NCBI GenBank assembly: GCA_026645935.1
Contig: JAPKMP010000015.1
Coordinates: 1-64,000 of the forward strand
DNA from: Candidatus Villigracilaceae bacterium
Lineage (GTDB): Bacteria; Chloroflexota; Anaerolineae; Anaerolineales; Villigracilaceae
DNA: 64,000 bases
Direction of reading: 5' to 3'
In this document: piece after piece, positions 1 to 7,810 of the stretch
Numbering within the stretch: position 1 is the stretch's first letter
How the letters are laid out: every line of letters begins with the position of its first letter
Program-made: the position numbers and the translations under genes
The notes under the pieces: generated by a model
The model's database searches: none
What the model saw: the letters and a program-made list of their open reading frames with translations, nothing else
What the model was told of the DNA's origin: nothing

Positions 1-1
1 G

Positions 2-1060
2 ATCCATTTCCCCTATGACTATGAAGACGGAAAAAAACGCAAAGATGTCCCGATTCGATATGGAGAAGGAATGACCACCCAGATCATGGAAATGAAAAAA
101 TCCGTGTCGATCGAAAGCAGCTGGATGGATCGCTCGAAGGCGATGAATGCGATCTACACAAACGCGATGCCGGTATTATCGTCGTTTTCGACGCCGATCA
201 TGACGGACGAGAAGGTCATCGGCGTCATAACCATCGAATCCAGCGAGCGGGAATACGCATTTACCGAGACGGACGTTCGCCCATTGCTCACGATTGCAGC
301 AAACCTTGCAGTCGCGATCGAAAAGACGCGCTTACAGGATTCCATTCGGCAGGAGATGGAAATTCAGGAAAGCCTCATCCGCGAACTTGAGTTGAAGAAC
401 GAGGAATTGGAGCGATTCGTTTACACAGCCTCGCACGACCTGAAATCACCCCTCATCACCATCCGCGGTTTCCTCGGTTATCTCGCCCAGGATGCCCGCA
501 TGGGAAATTTCGACCAATTGAACACGGATATCCAGCGGATCACAGACGCCGCCGAAAAAATGCAGCGGCTGCTGGGCGAGCTCCTCGAGCTTTCGAGGGT
601 GGGACGTATTGCCAGCGAAAAGCAGGATGTGCCTTTTGAGGAAATCGTCTCCGAAGCCCTGGGACGAGTGGAAGGTCAATTAACGGCGAACCAAGTCAGA
701 GTAATGGTCGGAAGCGGGTTTCCATCCGTTTACGTGGATAGGGAAAGAGTCGTAGAAGTCATCCAAAATCTGGTCGACAATGCGATCAAGTTCATGGGGA
801 GCCAGCCGGAACCCATGATCGAGATCGGTCACGGCCTGGAGGACGGACGGCCGATCTTCTTTGTTCGCGATAACGGGATTGGGATCAGAAAGGAATTCCA
901 CAAGCGCATCTTCGGCTTGTTCGACAAGCTTAACACAGCCACAGAGGGAACCGGTGTGGGACTCGCCCTTGTCAAGCGGATCGTGGAGGTCCACGGCGGA
1001 AGTATTTGGGTGGATTCGCAGGAAGGCGCCGGTGCGACGTTTTATTTCAGGCTACAGTAA
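2..1060 (+). CDS. Sensor histidine kinase (GAF + HisKA + HATPase_c), 5' end cut off by the window
   Basis: The reading frame is already open at base 2, so the gene starts outside the window. The visible N-terminal part resembles the end of a GAF domain (the segment reading VIGVITIESSEREYAF, then an aliphatic helix). A short coiled linker (IQESLIRELELKNEELERF) leads to the phosphoacceptor H-box SHDLKSPL, with the His codon at 434-436. The ATPase part follows: N-box NLVDNAIKF, G1 box DNGIGI, F-box IFGLFDKL and G2 box GTGVGLALVKR. No membrane segment is visible, so a cytoplasmic sensor is likely. No response regulator lies directly downstream; the next gene is convergent. The ligand of the GAF domain cannot be told. 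Confidence 0.9.
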   Translation: MHFPYDYEDGKKRKDVPIRYGEGMTTQIMEMKKSVSIESSWMDRSKAMNAIYTNAMPVLSSFSTPIMTDEKVIGVITIESSEREYAFTETDVRPLLTIAANLAVAIEKTRLQDSIRQEMEIQESLIRELELKNEELERFVYTASHDLKSPLITIRGFLGYLAQDARMGNFDQLNTDIQRITDAAEKMQRLLGELLELSRVGRIASEKQDVPFEEIVSEALGRVEGQLTANQVRVMVGSGFPSVYVDRERVVEVIQNLVDNAIKFMGSQPEPMIEIGHGLEDGRPIFFVRDNGIGIRKEFHKRIFGLFDKLNTATEGTGVGLALVKRIVEVHGGSIWVDSQEGAGATFYFRLQ

Positions 1061-1086
1061 ATGACCGCGGTAAAGGATAGCAAGAT

Positions 1087-1101
1087 CGCCGGGCTTCGGC
1101 G
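1087..1101. terminator. Weak hairpin between convergent genes
   Basis: A 5-bp stem CGCCG/CGGCG with a 5-nt loop sits between the ends of the convergent kinase and aldehyde oxidoreductase genes. There is no long T-tract on either side, so terminator function is only suggested by position. Confidence 0.25.
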
Positions 1102-1107
1102 TGTTCA

Positions 1108-2835
1108 TTAAATATCGTCAAACAAATGGTCGATGGTGTCGGCGCTCACATCGAATACGTGACCCGTTTCCGGAATTGGCTCCCTCGTCATCCATTCGGG
1201 CAATCGGTCGTCTTTTTCTGTAAACCCGGCACGCTTATTAAATTCGCGCTCAAGTTTAATTGTCTGCTTTCCCAGTTCCTGTAAAATATTATCGGGCAAA
1301 TCGTTCCAACCGTAACGCGCCGAAAGCAGGCGTCTTACCACCCCGTCGGGGGTTGCCGCGTATCCGAATCCCGCAAAGATGCAGGCGCCCAATGTGTCAT
1401 AACCGCCCATGTTCAACTGCGCATTGAGCGATACAGATTTTTGCGCATCAGGGTCGAGATGGTCCACCTGCGCCCGGATGGTCAATCCGCAGGTATGATC
1501 AGCCCCCTGGGGCGTGGTGGCGTAGGTCAATCCGGTGCCTTTGATGGACCGCGGCTCATAGGCGGACATGGCTTGTCCCTTCACAACAGGCACGCGTTCG
1601 ATATTGTATTTCTTTCCGACAGCCGCCGCTCCGTCGCCAAGCGTTCTTCCAAGTTCCGAACCTTTTCGGATTTCATCGATCAACTTTTGCGCGTCGTCTT
1701 CACTCCCCCATTTCATCAAGCCTGCTTCCGCCGCGACACCCAACGCTGCGCCAACTTCGATCGAGTCGAGTCCCAGGTCGTTGACGTGCCAGTTCAGGCG
1801 TCCGATCGTGTCGAGCGAGTCGATGTCGAGATTCGAACCCATCAATCCAATCGTCTCGTATTCGAGCGGGGAAACGATGATCTTCCCGTCCTCGCCCCCG
1901 AAGATATTCGAGCACTTGATCGTACAACCCGCCATACAGGCATGAGAGGGGTCGGAAGGCTTGCCGCGTGTCAACGTAAAATCGCGCAGGGATTCACCGC
2001 CGATCTTCTCCACCTCATCGAACGTGCCGCGCGAAAAGTTATGCACAGGAATGCCCGCAAACCGCTGGGTCAATTGCGTCATGGCGGCTGTGCCGTAATC
2101 GCGATATGTGATGGATTGCGGGTGCTCCATGACCGACTTGGTGTAATCCCTTTGCGCGATTTTGAACGCCTCTGGATCCGCGATGGGCGGTTTCTGACCT
2201 CCGGCATTGTCAAAGACGATGGCTTTAAGTCCCTTCGAGCCCATCACTGCGCCCAAGCCGCCTCGCGCCGCTATCCGCGCCGGGACACGATCTTTGTCGA
2301 TGTTTTGTATCCCTGCAGATTTCATCTTCATCTCGCCGCCTGGACCGATCAATGCGATGGCGACTTTATCTCCGTATTTTTCAAGTAACCTTGGCGCCGT
2401 TTCGTATACACCAAGCCCGGTCAGATCATCAGCGCGCTCCCACTGCGCCCCGTTTTTCAAAGACAGGTGCAAAACCCAATAACCGTTCCCTTCCGGCGTA
2501 TCTTCGATAATAAGCGCATGAATGCCCATGAAAGCCATGTGATACCCCGTTCGCCCGCCCGCATTGGCTTCCTTGATCCCGCCTGTCAGCGGGGACTTAC
2601 CCCCGACGGAGATTCGATCTGTGGATGAGAGCATATGCCCCACCAATAGACCAGGTGTGAAAATCAGTTTGTTGCCGGGTCCGAGCGGGTCGCATCTGGC
2701 ATCCACTTCATCGACCATGATGCGCGCGACCAATCCTCGACCGCCAAGACGCTGCCAGGCCTCGGGGATGGGTTCACGCTTCAATTCCTGCTTACGGGTG
2801 TTAATGCGCCAGATTTGGGGTTTATAGTCGCTCAT
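1108..2835 (-). CDS. Aldehyde:ferredoxin oxidoreductase family protein (paralog 1)
   Basis: 575 aa, close to the usual 600 aa of the tungsten/molybdenum-pterin aldehyde:ferredoxin oxidoreductases, which oxidise aldehydes to carboxylic acids and pass electrons to ferredoxin. The N-terminal pterin-binding domain runs to about residue 205 and contains the family motif RGGLGAVMGSKGLKAI (191-206). Candidate 4Fe-4S ligands are C300, C304, C308 and C485; the spacing CxxxCxxxC differs from the CxxCxxxC of paralog 2. The start has a GAGG Shine-Dalgarno site 5 nt upstream. It is the last gene of the island, 52 nt after a class III aminotransferase, which suggests it acts on the aldehyde that enzyme makes; substrate is inference. 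No tungstate transport or pterin synthesis genes are in the window. Confidence 0.9.
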   Translation of the reverse strand: MSDYKPQIWRINTRKQELKREPIPEAWQRLGGRGLVARIMVDEVDARCDPLGPGNKLIFTPGLLVGHMLSSTDRISVGGKSPLTGGIKEANAGGRTGYHMAFMGIHALIIEDTPEGNGYWVLHLSLKNGAQWERADDLTGLGVYETAPRLLEKYGDKVAIALIGPGGEMKMKSAGIQNIDKDRVPARIAARGGLGAVMGSKGLKAIVFDNAGGQKPPIADPEAFKIAQRDYTKSVMEHPQSITYRDYGTAAMTQLTQRFAGIPVHNFSRGTFDEVEKIGGESLRDFTLTRGKPSDPSHACMAGCTIKCSNIFGGEDGKIIVSPLEYETIGLMGSNLDIDSLDTIGRLNWHVNDLGLDSIEVGAALGVAAEAGLMKWGSEDDAQKLIDEIRKGSELGRTLGDGAAAVGKKYNIERVPVVKGQAMSAYEPRSIKGTGLTYATTPQGADHTCGLTIRAQVDHLDPDAQKSVSLNAQLNMGGYDTLGACIFAGFGYAATPDGVVRRLLSARYGWNDLPDNILQELGKQTIKLEREFNKRAGFTEKDDRLPEWMTREPIPETGHVFDVSADTIDHLFDDI

Positions 2836-2887
2836 AATTCCTCTCAGCGTAGGACGTAATGCGTGATGCGTAAATTAAGATTATGGA

Positions 2888-4243
2888 TTACGAATATAGA
2901 CTCTGAACCGCTTCGCGAAACATTCTTGTATGGTAATCCACATCTGCCTGTGTCGTTTCAGGCGAGATCAAAGCCATGTTGTGGAATGGCGTCATCAGGA
3001 TACCACGGTTGAGTGCGAAGAGATGCATATAGCGATCCAGTTCGGGATCAACGGCAGCATGCGCCTCGCCTCCATTTTTGGGAGGAGTGGGACGGAACCA
3101 GTACTCGGACCTGTTGCCAAGCCGCTTCACGATCCAGGGGAGGTTGAATTCTACGATCACGCTTTCGACTCCCGCTGTGAATTGTTCCTGCAATTTTATG
3201 GCTTCTGCATAAAACTCATCCGTCAATACATGTTGCAGCGTGGCTTTCATCGCCGCAATGGATAGCGCATTCCCAGCCAGCGTCCCGCCAATGCCGCCCA
3301 CATCCGCATCGTCAACGGCAAGTTTGGCGGCAAAGGCTTGCGAGACTTCTTCGGTGAAACCATACACCGCGGCGGGAACGCCTCCAGCGAGAGGTTTGCC
3401 AAGGGTGAAGAAATCCGGCTCGAGGCCGTATGAGGCGGTATATCCGCCCGGACCCGTACAAATGGTATGAGTCTCATCGATGATGAGATAAGTCCCGTAT
3501 TTTCGAGTGATCTTTCGCAAGGCATCATGATATCCGGGCTCGGGGTGGATGATGCCAATGTTGGTCATCACGGGTTCGGCAAGGACAGCGGCGACATCAC
3601 GCGCAGAAAGGGCAGTTTCGAGGGCAGCGATATCATTGAACTCGATAACCTTGGTCGTCTCGCGCGGATCGATCTGCGGGCCCATGTTATTGGGTCGCGA
3701 GATCGGCGTGCCTTCTTCGTCGAGCGTGATGAACGTTTCGTCCACCGAGCCGTGATAGCAATAGTTGAAGACGAGAATCTTGGGACGACCGGTGATCATG
3801 CGAGCCATACGGAGCGCGAAACGATTCGCATCGGTGGCGGTGAGCGCAAACTGCCAATAGGGAAGTTTGAAGCGGCGTTGAAGTTTCTCGCCCACCCAAA
3901 TGACGTCTTCGTACGGCAGCATCAGCGTGATACCCTTTTGAATTTGTTCGGTGATGGCTTTAACAGTTGCCTCAGGCGCATGGCCAGTCATCGCACCAGT
4001 ATCGCCAAGGCAGAAGTCAATGTAGTCGTTGCCGTCCACATCCGTGAAGTGCGCGCCTTTGGCTTCTTTGACGAAGACGGGAAACGACCCCGCCCACCGA
4101 ATCATCCACAGCATCGGCACGCCGCCGTGTAGTGATTTGCGTGCGCGTCGGTATAATTCGTTGGATTTGGGGTGATTCTTGTGAAAAAGTTCTTCTTCTG
4201 TTTTTATTAGCTCGGTAAGCTTGTATCGATTGAGTTCCGTCAT
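2888..4243 (-). CDS. Class III aminotransferase, GSA-aminomutase-like
   Basis: 451 aa PLP enzyme of fold type I. It shows the class III landmarks: an aspartate that holds the pyridine nitrogen (D256 in IIDETHT), and the Schiff-base lysine K283 in FFTLGKPLAGG. The N-terminal half (LHGGVP, then DVDGNDYIDFCLGDTGAMTGHAP) resembles glutamate-1-semialdehyde aminomutase relatives and uncharacterised aspartate aminotransferase family proteins more than GabT. The usual SGTEA motif is altered to TATDANRFALR, so the substrate pocket may be unusual. It lies between a GabT-like gene and an aldehyde oxidoreductase gene, on the same strand with about 50-nt gaps. A role in haem synthesis is unlikely given this setting; a catabolic transaminase is more likely. 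No clear Shine-Dalgarno site is seen before the ATG. Confidence 0.85.
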   Translation of the reverse strand: MTELNRYKLTELIKTEEELFHKNHPKSNELYRRARKSLHGGVPMLWMIRWAGSFPVFVKEAKGAHFTDVDGNDYIDFCLGDTGAMTGHAPEATVKAITEQIQKGITLMLPYEDVIWVGEKLQRRFKLPYWQFALTATDANRFALRMARMITGRPKILVFNYCYHGSVDETFITLDEEGTPISRPNNMGPQIDPRETTKVIEFNDIAALETALSARDVAAVLAEPVMTNIGIIHPEPGYHDALRKITRKYGTYLIIDETHTICTGPGGYTASYGLEPDFFTLGKPLAGGVPAAVYGFTEEVSQAFAAKLAVDDADVGGIGGTLAGNALSIAAMKATLQHVLTDEFYAEAIKLQEQFTAGVESVIVEFNLPWIVKRLGNRSEYWFRPTPPKNGGEAHAAVDPELDRYMHLFALNRGILMTPFHNMALISPETTQADVDYHTRMFREAVQSLYS

Positions 4244-4256
4244 GATGTTTTTTAAT

Positions 4257-4291
4257 CATAAGTCAAGGGTCATGCCAACCTTCGACTTATG
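4257..4291 (-). other. Intercistronic inverted repeat
   Basis: The arms CATAAGTC-AAGG (4257-4268) and CCTT-C-GACTTATG (4279-4291) are complementary apart from one bulged base. The hairpin would form in the minus-strand mRNA between two aminotransferase genes. It lacks a T-tract directly after the second arm, so it looks more like an mRNA processing or stabilising element than a terminator. Confidence 0.5.
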
Positions 4292-4297
4292 ACGGGA

Positions 4298-5578
4298 TTA
4301 TTTGATGGTTTCCTTCAACGATTCGCCGAATATCTTCAAGCCATCATTGATCTGCCCGGCGGTTACATTCAACGGCGGGATCCAACGCAGGGTGTTGTCA
4401 TAGGTTCCACACGAAAGCAGGAGCAGACCCTTCTCTTCCGCCTTGTGAATGATTTCCTTGACGAGAGGTTTGGCTTTCGCCTGGCTTCCATCCATGACAA
4501 ATTCAGTCCCCACCATCAAACCCAGTCCACGCACATCGCCGATCTGCGGATATTCCTCCTGCAATTTGCGGAGTCCGGTCATCAATTGGATTCCCTTCTC
4601 CGCTGCGTTCTCAATCATTTTTTCTTCCCGCATCGCGCGGATGGTGGCGACTCCCGCCGCACAGGCGACCGCGTTCCCGCCATAGGTTCCGCCAATCGAA
4701 CCGACGTCGAGCTTCTTCATGATCTCGGGGCGGGTGAAAACAGCGGAAAGCGGCATGCCGGAAGCGATTCCTTTCGCAGCGGTGATGATATCCGGTACGA
4801 CGCCGAAGTGCTCAAGCGCAAACCATTTGCCAGTCCGCCCAAACCCGGATTGCACCTCGTCGAAGATGAGCATGATCCCATGCTTATCGCATATCTCGCG
4901 CAAGCCCTTAATAAAAGACGCAGGCGGGACGATATATCCACCTTCGCCCAGAACTGTCTCAATCAAAATGGCGGCGGTCTCCTTTGGCGCAGTTTGCGAT
5001 GCCAGCAAATGTTCCAACTGCTCGAGCGCGAATTGACCGGCTTCCTCCTCCGTCATATTCAAATTGAAGGCATACGGGAACGGCGCAACATAAACACCCG
5101 CGGGCAGAGGTGCAAAACCGCTGCGATATATGGTTTTGGACGTGGTCAACGCCATCGTGGCGTGTGTCCGCCCGTGGAAGGAACCACCGAAGACGATCAC
5201 GTTCTGCCTGCCGGTCGCGACCTTGGCGATCTTGACCGCATTTTCCAATGCCTCAGCACCGGAATTGGCAAAGTAGAAACTATCCAGTGATGGCGGAACA
5301 ACCGTACACAATTCCTCGATGAGCTGCAGCATCGGTTTATGAATGACGATGTTCGCCTGGGCATGCAGAAACAAGCCCGCCTGTTCACGGATCGCTTCCA
5401 CGACTTTGGGGTGGCAGTGCCCCGTGTTGGTCACGCCAATGCCGCTGGTGAAGTCCAGTAGTTTCTTTCCATCATCAGTGTAAATGTAGGAGCCTTCGGC
5501 ACGCTCGGCGACGATATTGAAGATGCGACTCCATGCGGGAGTCATGTGCGGGAAGTTATCCTGGTAGAGTTGGTTCAT
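4298..5578 (-). CDS. Class III aminotransferase, GABA/acetylornithine type (GabT-like)
   Basis: 426 aa, the normal size for 4-aminobutyrate or acetylornithine transaminases. Motifs in order: TGHCHPKVVEAI near residue 52, NSGAEALENAVKIAK (105-119), SFHGRTHATMALT (133-145), IFDEVQSGFGRTGK (238-251, D240 pairing with the PLP ring) and the Schiff-base lysine K269 in TAAKGIASGMPLSA. The motif set fits 4-aminobutyrate transaminase better than ornithine enzymes. It would turn GABA and 2-oxoglutarate into succinate semialdehyde and glutamate, the step after putrescine aminotransferase in putrescine breakdown. The upstream gene ends at a strong terminator, so this gene may rely on readthrough or its own weak promoter. 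The exact amino donor is uncertain. Confidence 0.85.
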   Translation of the reverse strand: MNQLYQDNFPHMTPAWSRIFNIVAERAEGSYIYTDDGKKLLDFTSGIGVTNTGHCHPKVVEAIREQAGLFLHAQANIVIHKPMLQLIEELCTVVPPSLDSFYFANSGAEALENAVKIAKVATGRQNVIVFGGSFHGRTHATMALTTSKTIYRSGFAPLPAGVYVAPFPYAFNLNMTEEEAGQFALEQLEHLLASQTAPKETAAILIETVLGEGGYIVPPASFIKGLREICDKHGIMLIFDEVQSGFGRTGKWFALEHFGVVPDIITAAKGIASGMPLSAVFTRPEIMKKLDVGSIGGTYGGNAVACAAGVATIRAMREEKMIENAAEKGIQLMTGLRKLQEEYPQIGDVRGLGLMVGTEFVMDGSQAKAKPLVKEIIHKAEEKGLLLLSCGTYDNTLRWIPPLNVTAGQINDGLKIFGESLKETIK

Positions 5579-5611
5579 GTGATTCTTTCAAAACGTAAAA
5601 TCCTTTTTTAC

Positions 5612-5648
5612 AAAAAGGGGATGAAATGATCGAAATCACTCCATCCCC
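5612..5648 (-). terminator. Intrinsic terminator after the second aldehyde oxidoreductase gene
   Basis: In the minus-strand RNA a 14-bp stem (arms at 5635-5648 and 5617-5630, two G-U pairs) closes on a UUCG tetraloop and is followed by five U (A-tract 5612-5616 on the plus strand). This is a textbook strong intrinsic terminator. Confidence 0.85.
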
Positions 5649-5674
5649 GTCCGTTACGGATTATGCAGCATGCA

Positions 5675-7585
5675 TTATGCCGGCAGATAGTCCGCCGCCC
5701 ACTCCACGTCGTGCTTCTTCAATGTCTCGCGGGTGGGGATGCCGTCGTTCGTCCACCCTGCAAATTTGTAATAAGCATTGAGGGCGGAATCTACTTCTTC
5801 ATGGGTGAGAGCGATCCCGGCGGTGGGACCTGTTCCCTGCAATTGCTTGAAGAACTTCTTCGGCAATTTGTCCGCATTGCGATTCAAGCCTTCGCGGGCG
5901 TTGAAAACACGGAATAAATTCAGCCGCCGCGCACCGACAGCCATAAGATCGTCCACGGTCATCCCCCACCCGGTGACCGCGTTGATCATCTCGACGGTTT
6001 CAGCGGGACCATATAACGTCCACGCGGGACCGAACACAAACTGACAGAGTTCGACCGAGTCGAGCATCGAGTAAAAGACCTCGGTCAAATACGCGAAGCG
6101 GACTTTCTCCTCCGTCAAACTGTAACCGGGCTGGGGCGTCCCGAGACCGAGCAGTTTGAGCCTGTTCAGGTTCAGGTCTGCAACACCCTCTTCATAGTAC
6201 GGATCATGCTCTGAGGATTGATGGTCCGCACCAAACGGATTGACTGCGTAAATCAGCGCGAGAGAGCGTTTTGCCTGCGGCATATGCGCGGGAGCTTCAG
6301 CGCCTTTGACCGTGATGAGAAATTCATCCGCGCCGTTGCCCCATTTCTTTGCCGCACGCTCCGACCCCATGCCCAGCGTCCTGCCGAGATCGCCTTCGCC
6401 TTTCAACACCATTTCGAGCGCTTTGAGCATCGCATCGGCGTTCCCAAATTTCAGGTCAAGACCGCCCGCCTGCTCCTTCGTGATGACGCCTTTTTCGAAG
6501 CATTCCATCGCAAATGCAATGGTCGCGCCTGCAGCGATCGTATCCACGCCGTATTCATTGCACATCTGATTGGCAAGATTGATCGCCGACATGTCGTTGA
6601 TGCCGCAATATGAGCCGAATGTGCCCAGGGTTTCATATTCTGCGCCGCCGTATTTTGGGTCAACCCGGTACGCGCCATCCTTTATCTCGACCACGCGCTT
6701 GCAACGCACCACGCAGGCATAACAGGTATCGCGGTCTTTCAACACTGTTTCCTTCATGCGCGTGCCGCTGATGTCTTCGCAATGCTCGAACTGACCTTCG
6801 TTATAGTTGCGTGTGGGAAGCGAGCCGATCGTGTTTTGGAACATAACAACAGTTGCGGTCCCCTCTTCAGCGAGACCCGGCATATCGGGATTATCGGGAA
6901 GAATCTTCGGTCCTGTTTTATTCAAGGCAGCCAACGCTTTCGAGTTCGCCAGAGTCGGTTTTTTCTTTCCGCGTACAACGACCGCCTTGAGATTCTTGGA
7001 CGCCATCACGAGTCCCATGCCAGTGCGCCCGTTATTTCGATTCGACATCGAGACCAGCGAAGAGAACAGCACACCGTTCTCGGCAGCGGGTCCGTGCTGC
7101 AAGATCTCGATCTTATCATCGCCGAGTTCTTTCTTCAGAATACCTTCAACCTCCCCCGTAATTTTGCCCATCAAATGCGCGGCATCGCGGAGCTCGTATT
7201 CGCCGTCCTTGATCCACAAATAAACGGGCTTCGCCGATGTTCCTTTTAAGACAATTCCGTCAAAACCGGCAAATTTCATTTCAGCGGGGAAAAATCCGCC
7301 TCCCTGCGAATCGCCGATCCCGCCGCTGATCGGTGACTTGGCGTTTGCATTGATGCGACTCTGACCCGAGATCGCCGCGCCCGTTGTCACGCCGGTAAAG
7401 AGCGTCAGTATATTCTCCGGTCCCAGAGGGTCGGCGCCCTTCGGCATGTCGCGCAGGATGTAATGCATTCCCATCGCGGATCCGCCCAGATATTTTCGGT
7501 AAAAAGCCTCGTCCGGCTCTTCGACCGTAAACGCGCCGTTCGTCAAATCAACGTGCAGGATCTTCCCGTTATAACCGTTCGGCAT
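5675..7585 (-). CDS. Aldehyde:ferredoxin oxidoreductase family protein (paralog 2)
   Basis: 636 aa tungsto- or molybdopterin aldehyde oxidoreductase. The N-terminal pterin domain shows the start motif NGKILHVDLTNG and the segment NRNNGRTGMGLVMASKNLKAV (183-203). Ligands for the 4Fe-4S cluster are C288, C291 and C295 (CYACVVRC) with C514 (VELC), the classical CxxCxxxC...C arrangement. It is a clear paralog of the 575-aa enzyme at 1108 but only distantly similar, so the two probably use different aldehydes. The start is supported by GGAGG 5 nt upstream. A promoter lies upstream and a strong terminator downstream, so it can be a single-gene transcript. The electron partner is expected to be ferredoxin; none is encoded nearby. 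Confidence 0.92.
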   Translation of the reverse strand: MPNGYNGKILHVDLTNGAFTVEEPDEAFYRKYLGGSAMGMHYILRDMPKGADPLGPENILTLFTGVTTGAAISGQSRINANAKSPISGGIGDSQGGGFFPAEMKFAGFDGIVLKGTSAKPVYLWIKDGEYELRDAAHLMGKITGEVEGILKKELGDDKIEILQHGPAAENGVLFSSLVSMSNRNNGRTGMGLVMASKNLKAVVVRGKKKPTLANSKALAALNKTGPKILPDNPDMPGLAEEGTATVVMFQNTIGSLPTRNYNEGQFEHCEDISGTRMKETVLKDRDTCYACVVRCKRVVEIKDGAYRVDPKYGGAEYETLGTFGSYCGINDMSAINLANQMCNEYGVDTIAAGATIAFAMECFEKGVITKEQAGGLDLKFGNADAMLKALEMVLKGEGDLGRTLGMGSERAAKKWGNGADEFLITVKGAEAPAHMPQAKRSLALIYAVNPFGADHQSSEHDPYYEEGVADLNLNRLKLLGLGTPQPGYSLTEEKVRFAYLTEVFYSMLDSVELCQFVFGPAWTLYGPAETVEMINAVTGWGMTVDDLMAVGARRLNLFRVFNAREGLNRNADKLPKKFFKQLQGTGPTAGIALTHEEVDSALNAYYKFAGWTNDGIPTRETLKKHDVEWAADYLPA

Positions 7586-7615
7586 GACATCCTCCGTAAA
7601 AAGTTGTTTTACCGA

Positions 7616-7645
7616 ATTATATCGAATCGGCTGGGCTTTTCACAA
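7616..7645 (-). promoter_or_regulatory. Sigma-70-type promoter of the aldehyde oxidoreductase gene
   Basis: Reading the minus strand, TTGTGA (7645-7640) and a perfect TATAAT (7621-7616) are separated by 18 bp, 31 nt before the start codon at 7585. Confidence 0.6.
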
Positions 7646-7810
7646 CCGGATATTTCCGAAAGCGACAGGCTTGCGGTTTCGATTAAGGTTTTTCCTACAC
7701 GAGCCCTGCGCGTCCTTCCGAACCGACAGTTAGTCATGTTTCATCGACATTTTTCATCCCGATGGCGGAGTGCTCCGAGTCGATGCCCCGGACCACTCCA
7801 TTGCTGTTTG

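Noticed and set aside
1441..2388. 315-codon plus-strand open frame
   Set aside because: Antisense to the first aldehyde oxidoreductase gene, which has clear family motifs; the frame has none.
4289..5290. 333-codon plus-strand open frame
   Set aside because: Antisense to the GabT-like gene, no domain, Arg/His-rich composition typical of a shadow frame.
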